64,000 nt of DNA from NCBI GenBank assembly GCA_004293365.1, contig RDYN01000009.1:1-64000 (forward strand). The letters are read 5' to 3'. The position numbers and the translations under genes were made by a program. The DNA comes from Oscillatoriales cyanobacterium (GTDB taxonomy: Bacteria; Cyanobacteriota; Cyanobacteriia; Cyanobacteriales; Microcoleaceae). Shown piece by piece: positions 55,051-64,000 of the stretch; position 1 is the stretch's first letter; each line of letters starts with the position of its first letter. The notes beneath the pieces were generated by a model that had not been told where the DNA came from, did not search any database, and saw only the letters and a list, made by a program, of their open reading frames with translations.

Positions 55051-55788
55051 ATGTTAGAAACATCCAAGCCTTCCCTGCGCGACCAACAGCACTACCTTAT
55101 CCGCGAATTAGCCGATCGGATAGAATCAGTATGGCGTCGGTACCTCGACCTCGAACCCTACCACCTCCCCGCTGAGTTGGGATACGTGGAAGGGCGGCTG
55201 GAAGGAGAAAAACTGATCATCGAAAATCGCTGCTATCAAACTCCCCAATTCCGCAAAATACACCTGGAACTGGCTAAAGTCGGGCCGCTGCTGGATATCC
55301 TCCACTGCGTGATGTTTCCCAGACCGAATTATGCTTTGCCGATGTTCGGCACAGATATCGTAGCAGGCAAAGGTCAAATTAGCGCGGCGATCGCAGACCT
55401 TTCTCCCCTCAATCCCGATCGAACTTTGTCGGAAACCTACCGCACTCGACTGCAAACTTTGCCCGTAAACCAATTTTCTTGTCCCCGCCAAATTCCCGAA
55501 TGGGGCGATATATTCTCAGAGTTTTGCCTGTTTGTGCGCCCCGATTCACAGGAAGAAGAAAGCCGATTTCTCGACATAGTTGAATCCTACGTGGAAATTC
55601 ACTGCAAACTCGCAGTCGCTTCGGAACCAGTTTCTGTCGTCGAAGAAGCAAAAATTCTCGACGCTCAAATTTACTACTGCACCCAGCAGCAGCAAAACGA
55701 CAAAACCCGCCGCGTACTCGAAAAAGCTTTCGGTCAAGATTGGGCAGAACATTACATGACCGAGGTGCTGTTTGATTACCCTAAATAG
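55051..55788 (+). CDS. pcyA: Phycocyanobilin:ferredoxin oxidoreductase
   Basis: 245-aa enzyme that reduces biliverdin to phycocyanobilin, the phycobilisome and phytochrome chromophore. The catalytic His85 (LHCVMFPRPN) and Asp102 (FGTDIVAGKG) correspond to His88/Asp105 of the characterised enzymes. Length is normal. The gene is divergent from tatA, with promoters in the 300-bp gap. Confidence 0.97.
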   Translation: MLETSKPSLRDQQHYLIRELADRIESVWRRYLDLEPYHLPAELGYVEGRLEGEKLIIENRCYQTPQFRKIHLELAKVGPLLDILHCVMFPRPNYALPMFGTDIVAGKGQISAAIADLSPLNPDRTLSETYRTRLQTLPVNQFSCPRQIPEWGDIFSEFCLFVRPDSQEEESRFLDIVESYVEIHCKLAVASEPVSVVEEAKILDAQIYYCTQQQQNDKTRRVLEKAFGQDWAEHYMTEVLFDYPK

Positions 55789-55809
55789 CTGAAATCTGCT
55801 TACCTCAAC

Positions 55810-56721
55810 TTATTTCCGAGAGCCTGGACGTTTTGCTCCTACCTTCGCAGGGCTTTTTGTACCACCTTTGGCTGCACTTTTAGAACTACTTTTGCCGCTT
55901 TTTTGACCCTTAGCTCCTGCCAACTGGCTCTCATTCTCATTTGCAGGTCTGCCGGTAGGCGTTCTCGTAGTCCTAAAGGTAACATTCACCCCTTCATTCG
56001 ACTGTTCCAGCACCAACATCGGCGTCGGCTTCGCTTTTTGATCCCATTCAATGTGAACGATGCGACCTTGAATAGTCGGCTGCCAACTATCATGGTCGTC
56101 TGAAGGACTCAGATAAGTTTCCAAACAGTCAATGATTTGATTAATTGTCGCCGATGTTGCCTGAGTCGGCAGTTTCATCAGCTTAATTTGAATCCGAAAC
56201 AGCACTCGCTTTTCTATTTTTACGGCTGGATCGCCAGTTTCGTATTCGATATCAAACATCGAATCTACTTGCCTGCCGCTGCCAGCATTCCCATTTTTAT
56301 CTCCTACTGCACTCTGAGTCGGGCGCAGGGCAATACTAATTTTGTCTTTGACTTTTACTTTAATCTGGTTCACAATGGCAAAGTGAAAGACTTCTTCCGC
56401 CATCCGCATTCTCAGGTAGTCTAAATTAAAGTCTCGCGAGTGAATGAGGTCGGGGTTCTTTTCCATCTTTGATATGGTTTCCAGAGCCATTTTGTATTTT
56501 TTCTGGAGTTCTCGATTTCTAAACTCTTCAAATTTGAGCTTCTTACTCAAATCATCTAGTCTTAGCTTGGTAAATACCGCTAAACCGATCAGCAATAATA
56601 ACAGCAATCCCGACGATCCCATCAATATCTGGTCGGGGGACGGAGATCCGGGTTTAGCCTGTTTAGGTTTGGGAGAGGCTACTGCCAACCTTGGTTCTAC
56701 AAGGATGATTTGGGTTGACAT
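55810..56721 (-). CDS. Membrane-anchored hypothetical with Lys/Ala-rich tail
   Basis: 303 aa. One hydrophobic helix (MGSSGLLLLLLIGLAVF, about 35-52) is followed by a coiled-coil (LDDLSKKLKFEEFRNRELQK) and a beta-rich soluble domain. The C terminus is low-complexity (SGKSSSKSAAKGGTKS). The N terminus is probably cytoplasmic. Function unknown; conserved in related genomes judging by composition only. It converges on pcyA. Confidence 0.65.
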   Translation of the reverse strand: MSTQIILVEPRLAVASPKPKQAKPGSPSPDQILMGSSGLLLLLLIGLAVFTKLRLDDLSKKLKFEEFRNRELQKKYKMALETISKMEKNPDLIHSRDFNLDYLRMRMAEEVFHFAIVNQIKVKVKDKISIALRPTQSAVGDKNGNAGSGRQVDSMFDIEYETGDPAVKIEKRVLFRIQIKLMKLPTQATSATINQIIDCLETYLSPSDDHDSWQPTIQGRIVHIEWDQKAKPTPMLVLEQSNEGVNVTFRTTRTPTGRPANENESQLAGAKGQKSGKSSSKSAAKGGTKSPAKVGAKRPGSRK

Positions 56722-57249
56722 GGGCTTTTAAAGGGTAAATTTTGACGCTATATTTATACAGGATTCCAGAGTAGAGCTGGCAGTGTAACTCGATCGACCA
56801 ACGTTGACATCATTCCACCACCATCTTGGTATAACTGGATTTCTAGAACTCGAACAGGCACCCTCTAATTAATACTTTATCTTTAACTGCAAGCAGGTTT
56901 CCGAAATATCGGAAAATCCCGCGCTGGCACCGGCAAAAAGCAATGGTGAATTGTCTGTAATAGATTATACCAATATAGGTAAAAAAAAATTGGTTCCCAA
57001 GCCTCCGTTTCTAGCAAAAGAAAAATAAGTACACATAAATCAATACTAACTCTCTCCAGCGATCGCCAAAAACACTTCTGGAGAACAACCGATCGAGAAG
57101 CGGACTCTCCTATCGGGTGCTAATTACTACTGTTCGATCGCTCTCGCCCTGCTGGCCCACCGGGCGGCGGGCTGTGAGAGTAGATATCTGGTGCGATCGA
57201 ACAACGTGTCCTTAGCTAAGATTACAGCTAATACCACAAATATTCGATC
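56722..57249. other. Gap upstream of dnaX with structured element
   Basis: No gene is supported. CTCCAG...CTGGAG near 57055-57084 and the nested hairpin at 57132-57202 are the only notable features. Confidence 0.6.
57132..57202 (+). ncRNA. Candidate structured RNA or leader before dnaX
   Basis: Outer stem GTTCGATCGC (57132-57141) with GCGATCGAAC (57193-57202), inner stem CTCTC...GAGAG, and a central GCCC-acc-GGGC hairpin. The nested pairing and GC-rich core suggest an RNA, but no known family (4.5S, 6S, tmRNA, Yfr1) matches by eye. It could also be a dnaX leader or a cruciform. Confidence 0.4.
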
Positions 57250-59886
57250 GTGACCTACGAACCCCTGCATCACAAGTACCGCCCTCAGACATTTGCCGAA
57301 TTAGTCGGCCAAGAGGCGATCGCCCAAACCCTCACCAGCGCCATCCTGCAACAGCGCATAGCACCAGCATATCTATTCACCGGCCCCAGAGGCACCGGTA
57401 AAACCTCTAGTGCTAGAATTTTCGCCAAATCCCTCAACTGTATTTCTACCGGCGCCCCTACCCCGACACCCTGCGGCAAATGTAACGTTTGTCAAGAAAT
57501 TGCCCGAGGTTCCACACTGGATGTCATCGAAATCGACGCAGCCAGCAACACCGGAGTAGACAACATTCGGGACTTGATCGAACGAGCGCAATTTGCCCCC
57601 GTACAGTGCCGCTATAAAGTATATGTAATCGACGAATGTTTGAGCGGTGATTCTCACGTACAAACTAGCGAAGGTCTGATGCGGATCGACAATCCCAACA
57701 TCAAAGGCAAACAAGTTCTCAGCTATAACGAAACTTCTGAAACTTGGGAATTTAAAAAAGTTTTGAGGTGGTTAGACCAAGGTAAAAAACAAACACTGTT
57801 GATTAAAACCGCCAACCGAGAAATTAGATGCACTGCCAATCATCCAATCAGGACAGAACAGGGATGGATACTAGCCAAAGACGTAAAAGAAGGAGTGAAG
57901 ATACTATCCCCTGTGAATGTGGGTACGACAGCATTATGTAGCGCCGATATCCCCGTATCCCCCCTGGTGCTAACGAGTCTAACACCCAAAAATTACCTCT
58001 ACAAAAATCATCCAATTGATTCTAAATCGCTATACACACCGGCGCTGAAACCAGTAGAAAATGGGTGTCAAACTTTAAACAGTATTCAATCCCTACAATG
58101 GATTACAAATTCGGAGACAGTCGCATCTGTAAAAGTCGCTGGAGTCGAGAGGGTTTATGATATTGAAGTAGAAGACAATCACAACTTTGTGGCAAATGGA
58201 CTCTGTACACATAACTGCCATATGTTAACCGTGGCCTCGTTCAACGCCCTTTTAAAAACCTTAGAAGAACCGCCCGATCGCGTTGTATTCGTCCTCGCCA
58301 CAACCGACCCCCAAAGAGTCTTACCAACCATCATATCTCGCTGCCAAAAATTCGACTTCCGCCGGATTCCCCTCGATTCAATGACCGCCCACTTGCACAA
58401 AATCGCCCAATTAGAAAATATAAATATTGCCAGCGACGCAGTACAAATGGTAGCTCAAATCGCCCAAGGAGGACTGCGAGATGCAGAAAGTTTGCTCGAC
58501 CAACTCAGCTTATTTCCCGGTCAAATAACAGTCGAAAAAGTTTGGGATTTAGTCGGCGCAGTCCCCGAAAATGACTTGATGGAACTGCTGCAAGCGATCG
58601 CAAACGATAACGCTACAGCATTAATAGACATGACCCGCCACCTGATGGATCGCGGACGGGAACCGCTAATCGTGCTGCAAAGCCTCGCCAGCTTTTACCG
58701 AGATTTGCTCATAGCCTCATCTGCACCAAAACGGTCTGATTTAGTAGCTTTAACCGCCGCGACTTGGGAAAAACTTTGCGATTTTGCCCGCAGTTGGGAT
58801 GCCGAGTTAATTTTAGCAAGTCAAAAACACTTGCAAACCCACGAAGTGCAAATTAAAAACACCACTCAGCCGCGTTTGTGGCTGGAAGTAACGCTGTTGG
58901 GATTGTTGCCTTCAGCCATTAGAACTCAGCCACAACCAGCAGGCGAAGCAAGTCAAAATAGTGGTCAATCCCAAATTCACCCCCCCCAGCCCCCCCAGGC
59001 TTCGGGGGGGAGTTCCACAGCTCATATCGAACAGCCTCCCGCTGCCAAACCTCAAAATACTCCCCCAACTTCGCAACCTATTGTTAATCGCACAGAAAGC
59101 ACGCCTCCTGCACCGATTCCCGAAGCGATACCAACTCCTGAAACGAATCAAACAAATTATTCACCGACTAATTCAGCCGATGAAATGGATTTAAATAGAG
59201 TGTGGGAACAGGTACTTGCCAAAGTGCGACCGTTCAGCACTCAAGTCCTGCTTCGCCAACACGGAAATCTAGTAATTTTTACCAATAATACTGCCTATGT
59301 TAAGATTCGAGCGCCGAAGCTGCTCAATACAGCTAAAGACAAAGTAGCTAATATTGAAGAAGCTTTTTTGCAAGTTTTTAACCGACAAGTAACAGTAAAA
59401 GTGGGACTGACAAATCCCGCTGAAACTAATAGTTCCCGCGCCCAAGATTTACAAAATTATAACGGACGTGTTGCCGAAATTCCTGGGAATTTACCTGCTG
59501 TGAGTAATGATAATCAACAGGTTGAGGACTCGGGGAATTCTGAGATAGCAGATGATTTTTTGGGGAACGGGGGAGAAGAGCAAAAACACTCTTGGGCGGA
59601 TGAAAATACTGCCACCAATGTGCCAAATGTTTCTGAACCGCTGCGGCAGATAAACAGTTCTACAGACTCTCAGAATGAGTTAAATGCTCAGGCTGTAGCG
59701 GTGCGGGCTGATGCTCGATCTGTAGCGAATACTAGCAGGCAATGGGCTGATATGTTTGAAGGACAAGTTGTCGATTTGTCGGATGATTTAGAGATTTGGG
59801 AGTCGGGGAGTTTCAGCTTGGAAACTGAGGAAGATTTTCCTGAGTTATCTTCTGAGGTTGATGGGGATGATTTCATCGATTGGTAA
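57250..59886 (+). CDS. dnaX: DNA polymerase III tau/gamma subunit with mini-intein
   Basis: 878-aa precursor (685 aa after splicing). The start is GTG (MTYEPLHHKYRPQTF). Clamp-loader AAA+ domain: Walker A TGPRGTGKT (44-52), a four-cysteine zinc site, Walker B VYVIDE (124-129), then the intein, then CHMLTVASFNALLKTLEEPP. It loads the beta clamp and bridges the polymerase cores. A PPQPPQASGG stretch near residue 580 derives from an inserted C-rich repeat. The C-terminal region is long and acidic, as in other cyanobacterial DnaX proteins. Expression is probably constitutive. Confidence 0.97.
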   Translation: MTYEPLHHKYRPQTFAELVGQEAIAQTLTSAILQQRIAPAYLFTGPRGTGKTSSARIFAKSLNCISTGAPTPTPCGKCNVCQEIARGSTLDVIEIDAASNTGVDNIRDLIERAQFAPVQCRYKVYVIDECLSGDSHVQTSEGLMRIDNPNIKGKQVLSYNETSETWEFKKVLRWLDQGKKQTLLIKTANREIRCTANHPIRTEQGWILAKDVKEGVKILSPVNVGTTALCSADIPVSPLVLTSLTPKNYLYKNHPIDSKSLYTPALKPVENGCQTLNSIQSLQWITNSETVASVKVAGVERVYDIEVEDNHNFVANGLCTHNCHMLTVASFNALLKTLEEPPDRVVFVLATTDPQRVLPTIISRCQKFDFRRIPLDSMTAHLHKIAQLENINIASDAVQMVAQIAQGGLRDAESLLDQLSLFPGQITVEKVWDLVGAVPENDLMELLQAIANDNATALIDMTRHLMDRGREPLIVLQSLASFYRDLLIASSAPKRSDLVALTAATWEKLCDFARSWDAELILASQKHLQTHEVQIKNTTQPRLWLEVTLLGLLPSAIRTQPQPAGEASQNSGQSQIHPPQPPQASGGSSTAHIEQPPAAKPQNTPPTSQPIVNRTESTPPAPIPEAIPTPETNQTNYSPTNSADEMDLNRVWEQVLAKVRPFSTQVLLRQHGNLVIFTNNTAYVKIRAPKLLNTAKDKVANIEEAFLQVFNRQVTVKVGLTNPAETNSSRAQDLQNYNGRVAEIPGNLPAVSNDNQQVEDSGNSEIADDFLGNGGEEQKHSWADENTATNVPNVSEPLRQINSSTDSQNELNAQAVAVRADARSVANTSRQWADMFEGQVVDLSDDLEIWESGSFSLETEEDFPELSSEVDGDDFIDW
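57637..58215 (+). other. DnaX mini-intein (193 aa)
   Basis: Residues 130-322 of the precursor. Splicing block A CLSGDSHVQTSEG starts with Cys; block B TANHPIRTEQGWIL is at about 195-208; blocks F and G read VYDIEVEDNHNFVANG and LCTHN; the next extein residue is Cys. There is no LAGLIDADG endonuclease in the 85 residues between B and F. The insertion site is inside Walker B (VIDE/CH), the same site as the known cyanobacterial DnaX intein. Confidence 0.95.
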
Positions 59887-59919
59887 TCGATTGATTTTGG
59901 GAGTTCAATCAAGATGTTT

Positions 59920-59973
59920 GATCGTGAGGACTTTAGTCCGCATCTAAATTAGCGGACTAAAGTCCTCACGATC
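59920..59973. terminator. 21-bp perfect hairpin between dnaX and clpX
   Basis: GATCGTGAGGACTTTAGTCCG (59920-59940) pairs with 59953-59973 over a 12-nt loop. Placed between two convergent genes, it may act as a shared terminator. It is also a GGACTTTAGTCC-family repeat. Confidence 0.7.
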
Positions 59974-59983
59974 GAACCTATTG

Positions 59984-60140
59984 GCACGTTTGTAGTGAGG
60001 ACTTTAGTCCTCAGGAAGAAGGACTAAAGTCCTCACTACGAACCAATTGAGCTTTTAAGCTGCACGTTTGTAGTGAGGACTTTAGTCCTCAGGAAGAAGG
60101 ACTAAAGTCCTCACTACGAACCAATTGAGCTTTTAAGCTG
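59984..60140. repeat. 78-bp tandem duplication including the clpX stop
   Basis: Copy 1 is 59984-60061, copy 2 is 60062-60140. Each includes gcttttaagctg, which in copy 2 holds the clpX stop codon and its last two codons (SA), together with two GGACT(T/A)(T/A)AGTCC palindromes. Confidence 0.92.
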
Positions 60141-61476
60141 ATTCTGGTTTTGGTAGCGAAGACGGAAGCACTAACAATTCGGCAGTCGATCGCTTCTCAA
60201 CCATTTCCTTAGTAATCGTACACCGCGTCACATCCTTGCGCGACGGCAACTCGTACATCACATCCAACATCAATTCTTCGACAATTCCCCGCAGCGCTCG
60301 CGCTCCTGTTTTGCGGCGGTATGCTTCCTGGGCGATCGCCCGAATCGCATCCGACTGAAAATCCAACTGTACATTATCCATTTTTAGCAGCTTTTGATAC
60401 TGCTTCACCAAAGCATTGCGCGGCTCAGTCAAAATCGCCATCAGCGTTTCCTCATCCAGCGGATCTAACACCGCCGCCACCGGCACCCGCCCGATAAACT
60501 CCGGAATCATCCCAAATTTTACCAAATCGTCTGGTTCCAGTTGCCTGAGCACATCAGCGGCCCGCTTTTCCTTCGGTTGAGCTTCTCCCGGCTGAATAAA
60601 ACCCATTGACTTTTTACCAGTTCTCTGATCGATCACTTTGTCCAAACCGACAAAAGCGCCACCGCAAATAAACATGATATTGCTGGTATCAATTTGGATG
60701 CAGTCTTGATACGGGTGCTTGCGGCCGCCTTGAGGTGGTACATTGGCGATCGTCCCCTCCAGCATTTTCAGCAAAGCCTGCTGCACTCCTTCCCCAGACA
60801 CATCCCGCGTAATCGAAGGATTTTCGCTCTTGCGGGCTATTTTGTCGATTTCATCAATATAAATAATTCCGCGCTGCGCCTCTTCCACGTCCATATCTGC
60901 CACTTGCAGCAGCCGCAGCAAAATATTTTCCACATCTTCCCCGACATAGCCCGCTTCCGTCAGCGTCGTCGCGTCAGCCACCGCAAACGGCACGTCCAGC
61001 ATATCAGCCAAAGTCTGAGCCAGGAGAGTTTTGCCGCAGCCCGTCGGCCCGATTAACAAAATATTTGATTTTTGCAGTTCTACTTCTTCCGGGGGGTGCT
61101 TGCCGCTATTTTTGGCATGGATAAAGCTGAGGCGCTTGTAGTGGTTGTAAACTGCCACCGAGAGGACTTTTTTCGCCTCCTCTTGACCGATCGCATTTTC
61201 GTCGAGATAATTTTTAATTTCCCTCGGCTTGGGAATTTGGCTCATCGACATACTTTTGCCCGAGGTAGCGCGCCGTTTTTGCGTTGTTTCCTGCTTCGGA
61301 ACCGCTGCTGCTGCGGGCACAGCACTCGAATCAAACAACTCCTCATCTAAAATTTCATTGCACAAATCAACGCATTCATCGCAGATATAAACCCCGGGGC
61401 CTGCGATTAACTTTCGCACTTGCTCTTGAGACTTGCCGCAAAACGAACATTTTAGATGGGAGTCGTACTTAGACAT
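60133..61476 (-). CDS. clpX: ATP-dependent Clp protease ATPase ClpX
   Basis: 447-aa AAA+ unfoldase that feeds substrates to ClpP. The N-terminal zinc finger ([24 protein letters not shown]), Walker A GPTGCGKT, Walker [11 protein letters not shown] and sensor-type [15 protein letters not shown] are intact. Third gene of tig-clpP-clpX, 9 bp after clpP. The C-terminal codons (PESA) lie within the duplicated 78-bp unit. Confidence 0.98.
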   Translation of the reverse strand: MSKYDSHLKCSFCGKSQEQVRKLIAGPGVYICDECVDLCNEILDEELFDSSAVPAAAAVPKQETTQKRRATSGKSMSMSQIPKPREIKNYLDENAIGQEEAKKVLSVAVYNHYKRLSFIHAKNSGKHPPEEVELQKSNILLIGPTGCGKTLLAQTLADMLDVPFAVADATTLTEAGYVGEDVENILLRLLQVADMDVEEAQRGIIYIDEIDKIARKSENPSITRDVSGEGVQQALLKMLEGTIANVPPQGGRKHPYQDCIQIDTSNIMFICGGAFVGLDKVIDQRTGKKSMGFIQPGEAQPKEKRAADVLRQLEPDDLVKFGMIPEFIGRVPVAAVLDPLDEETLMAILTEPRNALVKQYQKLLKMDNVQLDFQSDAIRAIAQEAYRRKTGARALRGIVEELMLDVMYELPSRKDVTRCTITKEMVEKRSTAELLVLPSSLPKPESA

Positions 61477-61485
61477 AACAGCCTC

Positions 61486-62091
61486 TTAATTCAGTGCAGT
61501 GACGTTTTCTCCCGCAGCCGGAAGGTTTTCTTTTTCGATCACTCGATCGACCAATCCGTAATCTTTGGCTTCATCGGCTGACATAAAAAAGTCGCGTTCT
61601 GTATCTGCCTCTAATTTGTCGATCGGTTGACCCGTGTGATGTGCTAGCAGTTGATTCAGCTTACGCTTATGATAGAGGATTTCTTTAGCTTGAATCTCAA
61701 TATCTACTGCTTGACCTTGAGCGCCTCCCAATGGCTGGTGGATCATAATCCGGGAACTCGGAAGAGACATCCGTTTCCCGTGGGCTCCCGCTGTCAGCAG
61801 AAATGCGCCCATACTCGCAGCCAAACCGTAACAAATCGTCACCACATCCGGGCGAATTTGCTGCATTGTGTCATAAATTGCCATACCCGCCGTTACCGAG
61901 CCGCCGGGGGAATTGATGTACATTTGAACATCTTTTTCTGGATCTTCGGCATCTAGATACAATAGCTGAGCTACGATCGAGTCAGCCACTTCGTCGGTTA
62001 CGGGAGTTCCTAAAAACACAATGCGCTCCCGCAGCAAGCGCGAGTAAATGTCAAATGCCCGCTCGCCCATCCCCGACTGTTCTAGTACCAT
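61486..62091 (-). CDS. clpP: ATP-dependent Clp protease proteolytic subunit
   Basis: About 201 aa from [20 protein letters not shown], preferred over an upstream ATG at 62202 because the ClpP family starts here. Catalytic Ser is in [11 protein letters not shown], His in MIHQPLGG and Asp further on. It forms 14-mers for protein turnover with ClpX. Second gene of the tig-clpP-clpX operon. Confidence 0.97.
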   Translation of the reverse strand: MVLEQSGMGERAFDIYSRLLRERIVFLGTPVTDEVADSIVAQLLYLDAEDPEKDVQMYINSPGGSVTAGMAIYDTMQQIRPDVVTICYGLAASMGAFLLTAGAHGKRMSLPSSRIMIHQPLGGAQGQAVDIEIQAKEILYHKRKLNQLLAHHTGQPIDKLEADTERDFFMSADEAKDYGLVDRVIEKENLPAAGENVTALN

Positions 62092-62583
62092 CGGTACTAC
62101 ATTGCTGGGGCTAGAGCTGACATCAAAATCGTTATAGCTTGTAATTAGGTAATTGGAAGATTGAGATACCACCATAAGACACCAGTCAAGGATTCTAGAC
62201 AATTTGCTGCTGATGAAAGCTTGAAATTAAGCCGCCAGCTTTTAACTATTATGCCTCGAATGAACCCTGATGTGGGGAATGGGGAGTTTTGAGTCTTCAA
62301 ATTGCTTTTTTGGCGCAAAGCTGGCTTGACTCGCAACGCTCGGAGGGTGAATGAGTTAAAACACCTAGTTACAAATCAACGCTGTTTCTAGTCCGCGCGC
62401 CAAGCTTGTACAGAGCTTAGCAACAGAAACCCGGTTTCCTCGCAAAATCTTGGTTGGGCCGCGAGACATCTAAATAGAAACCGGGTTTCTAGCCCCCGTG
62501 CATTCAGTTCTGTTTTAGCAAGCAGAAGGGTGCACACCGCGCACCCTTCTACTTGTAGTTTCTCGAAGCCCAACTAGAAGCTT
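62092..62583. other. Gap with CAGAAACCGG and GGTGC repeats
   Basis: Two CAGAAACC(C/G)GGTTTC copies near 62423-62438 and 62476-62491 and a GGGTGCacaccGCGCACCC hairpin near 62529-62546 lie between tig and clpP. Such an interrupted operon could weaken tig-clpP coupling. Codons before 62091 in the long frame are not counted as coding. Confidence 0.7.
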
Positions 62584-63990
62584 TTACTCTTCGCCTACGA
62601 CTTCCACGTCGATCGCGCTCGTGGCTGCTTCCCCAGACTCTTCAGCGTCTGATTCTTCTATGGGATTGAGAGAGCCTTCAGGTACGAGTTCAATTGTCCC
62701 TTTTTCTTCCAACCATTTCAAGGTTTTTTGTTTGAGCAAGTCTTCTGCTACAAATTCCCGCAACTTTTCAGGGTCAAAATTCCCTTTGGGAAACTGCTTT
62801 CTGACTTTTGCTACTTCTGCTAATACTTCTGCTGGTTCAACAGATAAGGATTCCAGCTTGGCTACTTCTGCCAGAGCTAGAGTTTGTTTGAGCCTTTCTA
62901 CTGCTTCCGGACGAGAGCGTTCCCGCATCGGGCCGATATTTTGTTCGGTAAACAGTTGGTTGATATCTATGCCATAATTTTTCAACTGCATGGCTTGTTG
63001 GTTGAGCAAATAATCGATTTCGCGATCGACCATTGTTGCGGGAATTTCCACATCTATGAGCTGAACCAGTGCTGCTGATATGGCTTTTTCCTTATTAACT
63101 AATAACTTGTTTTCTTGCTCTGTTTTAAACCGAGTTTCGAGGGATTCGCGCAGTTGTGCTAAAGTTTCAAACTCGCTAACTTCTTGGGCAAAGTCGTCGT
63201 CCAACTCCGGCAATTCCTTTTCCTTCAGTTCTTTCAGAGTAATCGTAAATACTGCTGGTTTTCCCGCCAATTCTTCACTGCTATATTCATCAGGGAACTG
63301 GACGGAAACTTCTCTAGTTTCTCCCGGGTTCATCCCGATCATGCCTTGGATAAAGCCCGGTACAAACTGATTTTCCGACAATTCTACTTGAAAGTCTTCG
63401 GCATCGCCACCTGGAATTTCTGCGGGAGTTTCACCTTCGGCTGCTTCGGCAAATCTACCTGCGAAATCAACCAAAGCCATGTCTCCCAATTGAGCTGGCC
63501 GGCCTTCTACGGGGATTAAAGTCGCTTTGTCCGATCGATATTTTGCCAGTACCTCATCTACCTGAGCCTCATCATACTTAACTTCTTCTGCTTGAAGCTG
63601 CAAGCCGGTGTACTGACCCATTTTTACTTCGGGTTCTACATCAACCTTAGCCGAAAAAGTCAGAGGCTGTTCTGGATCGAACTTTCCTAGCAATTCTTCA
63701 AACTCAGTGCGGAGTTCAAAACTGCCAATTGCCGGAATTTTTTCTTGTTCGAGAGCTTTTTGCAGTGAATCATTAATCAAATTTTCCAAAGCTGTAGCTT
63801 TCAAGCGAGTCTGGCCCAGGCGCTGTAGCAAAACTTGGCGGGGAACTTTGCCTTTGCGGAACCCAGGAATATTGACCTCGCGAGCGAATTGTTTAATTAC
63901 CTGCTCGTAAGCTTGTTTTGATTTTTCTGATGGCACTTCGATTTCCAAACCAATTTGACTGGCTGGAAGTTTTTCCTGGGTTACTTTCAT
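62584..63990 (-). CDS. tig: Trigger factor
   Basis: 468-aa ribosome-associated chaperone and peptidyl-prolyl isomerase that receives nascent chains at the exit tunnel. The ribosome-binding signature GFRKGKVPRQV is at residues 43-53; a FKBP-like PPIase region and long helical C-terminal arms follow, ending in an acidic tail. Complete within the window (start 63990). Order tig-clpP-clpX is standard. Confidence 0.97.
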   Translation of the reverse strand: MKVTQEKLPASQIGLEIEVPSEKSKQAYEQVIKQFAREVNIPGFRKGKVPRQVLLQRLGQTRLKATALENLINDSLQKALEQEKIPAIGSFELRTEFEELLGKFDPEQPLTFSAKVDVEPEVKMGQYTGLQLQAEEVKYDEAQVDEVLAKYRSDKATLIPVEGRPAQLGDMALVDFAGRFAEAAEGETPAEIPGGDAEDFQVELSENQFVPGFIQGMIGMNPGETREVSVQFPDEYSSEELAGKPAVFTITLKELKEKELPELDDDFAQEVSEFETLAQLRESLETRFKTEQENKLLVNKEKAISAALVQLIDVEIPATMVDREIDYLLNQQAMQLKNYGIDINQLFTEQNIGPMRERSRPEAVERLKQTLALAEVAKLESLSVEPAEVLAEVAKVRKQFPKGNFDPEKLREFVAEDLLKQKTLKWLEEKGTIELVPEGSLNPIEESDAEESGEAATSAIDVEVVGEE

Positions 63991-64000
63991 CGGCTTTTGT

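Noticed and set aside
62092-62202. Extended clpP start
   Set aside because: The extra 37 residues are not part of the ClpP fold; family start at 62091 used.

Overview
The window is chromosomal DNA from a filamentous, non-heterocystous-type cyanobacterium, probably of the Microcoleus/Oscillatoria group. This is an inference from three things. Photosynthesis genes are present (petJ, psbV, psbV2, rbcL-rbcX-rbcS, pcyA). HIP1-like GCGATCGC octamers are frequent. Intergenic space is crowded with heptamer tandem repeats (STRRs), CAGAAACCGGGTTTCT palindromes and GGACTnnAGTCC palindromes typical of such genomes.

Layout. 0.4-4.6 kb: psbV-psbV2-petJ cytochrome cluster, a small conserved protein, accD and a DUF2007 gene. 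4.6-9.0 kb: two TnpB-only IS605-type elements with matching ends (the first tnpB carries an in-frame stop at its catalytic Glu codon) flanking pilD. 9.1-18.6 kb: a two-domain class III nucleotide cyclase, a GNAT acetyltransferase, an aspartic protease, two tandem secreted paralogues, a TPR protein with an adjacent P-loop ATPase, and a membrane Ser/Thr kinase. 19.4-21.7 kb: rbcLXS. 21.9-30.2 kb: accessory and hypothetical genes, a PQQ-propeller protein, and an exosortase with a PEP-CTERM protein. 30.7-32.9 kb: a thioredoxin-domain (DUF255) gene broken by one stop codon. 33.4-43.4 kb: a polysaccharide locus with three GT2 glycosyltransferases, an ABC-2 permease, an ABC-ATPase fused to a sulfotransferase, and a sulfotransferase fused to a degenerate polysaccharide deacetylase. 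43.6-50.6 kb: a geranylgeranyl-reductase-like flavoprotein, an aspartic protease pair, an RTX protein, dxs, a DUF4926/DUF6883 pair and a tandem array of small XRE regulators. 51-64 kb: an MBL-fold hydrolase, tatA, pcyA, dnaX with a mini-intein, then clpX, clpP and tig.

The strongest candidates for something undescribed are two. (1) The 33-43 kb locus looks like a sulfated-polysaccharide synthesis and export system: sulfotransferase domains are fused to the exporter ATPase and to an inactive-looking deacetylase, and a short unnamed module recurs in at least four of its proteins. (2) At three separate genes (the 77-aa gene at 23.1 kb, the deacetylase gene at 43.4 kb, clpX at 60.1 kb) the 3' end of the gene together with an adjacent GGACTnnAGTCC palindrome has been tandemly duplicated as a 72-79 bp unit, up to seven copies at exactly 72 bp spacing. 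That suggests a specific mechanism by which these palindromes remodel gene ends.

All functional calls come from reading motifs by eye. No database search was run.
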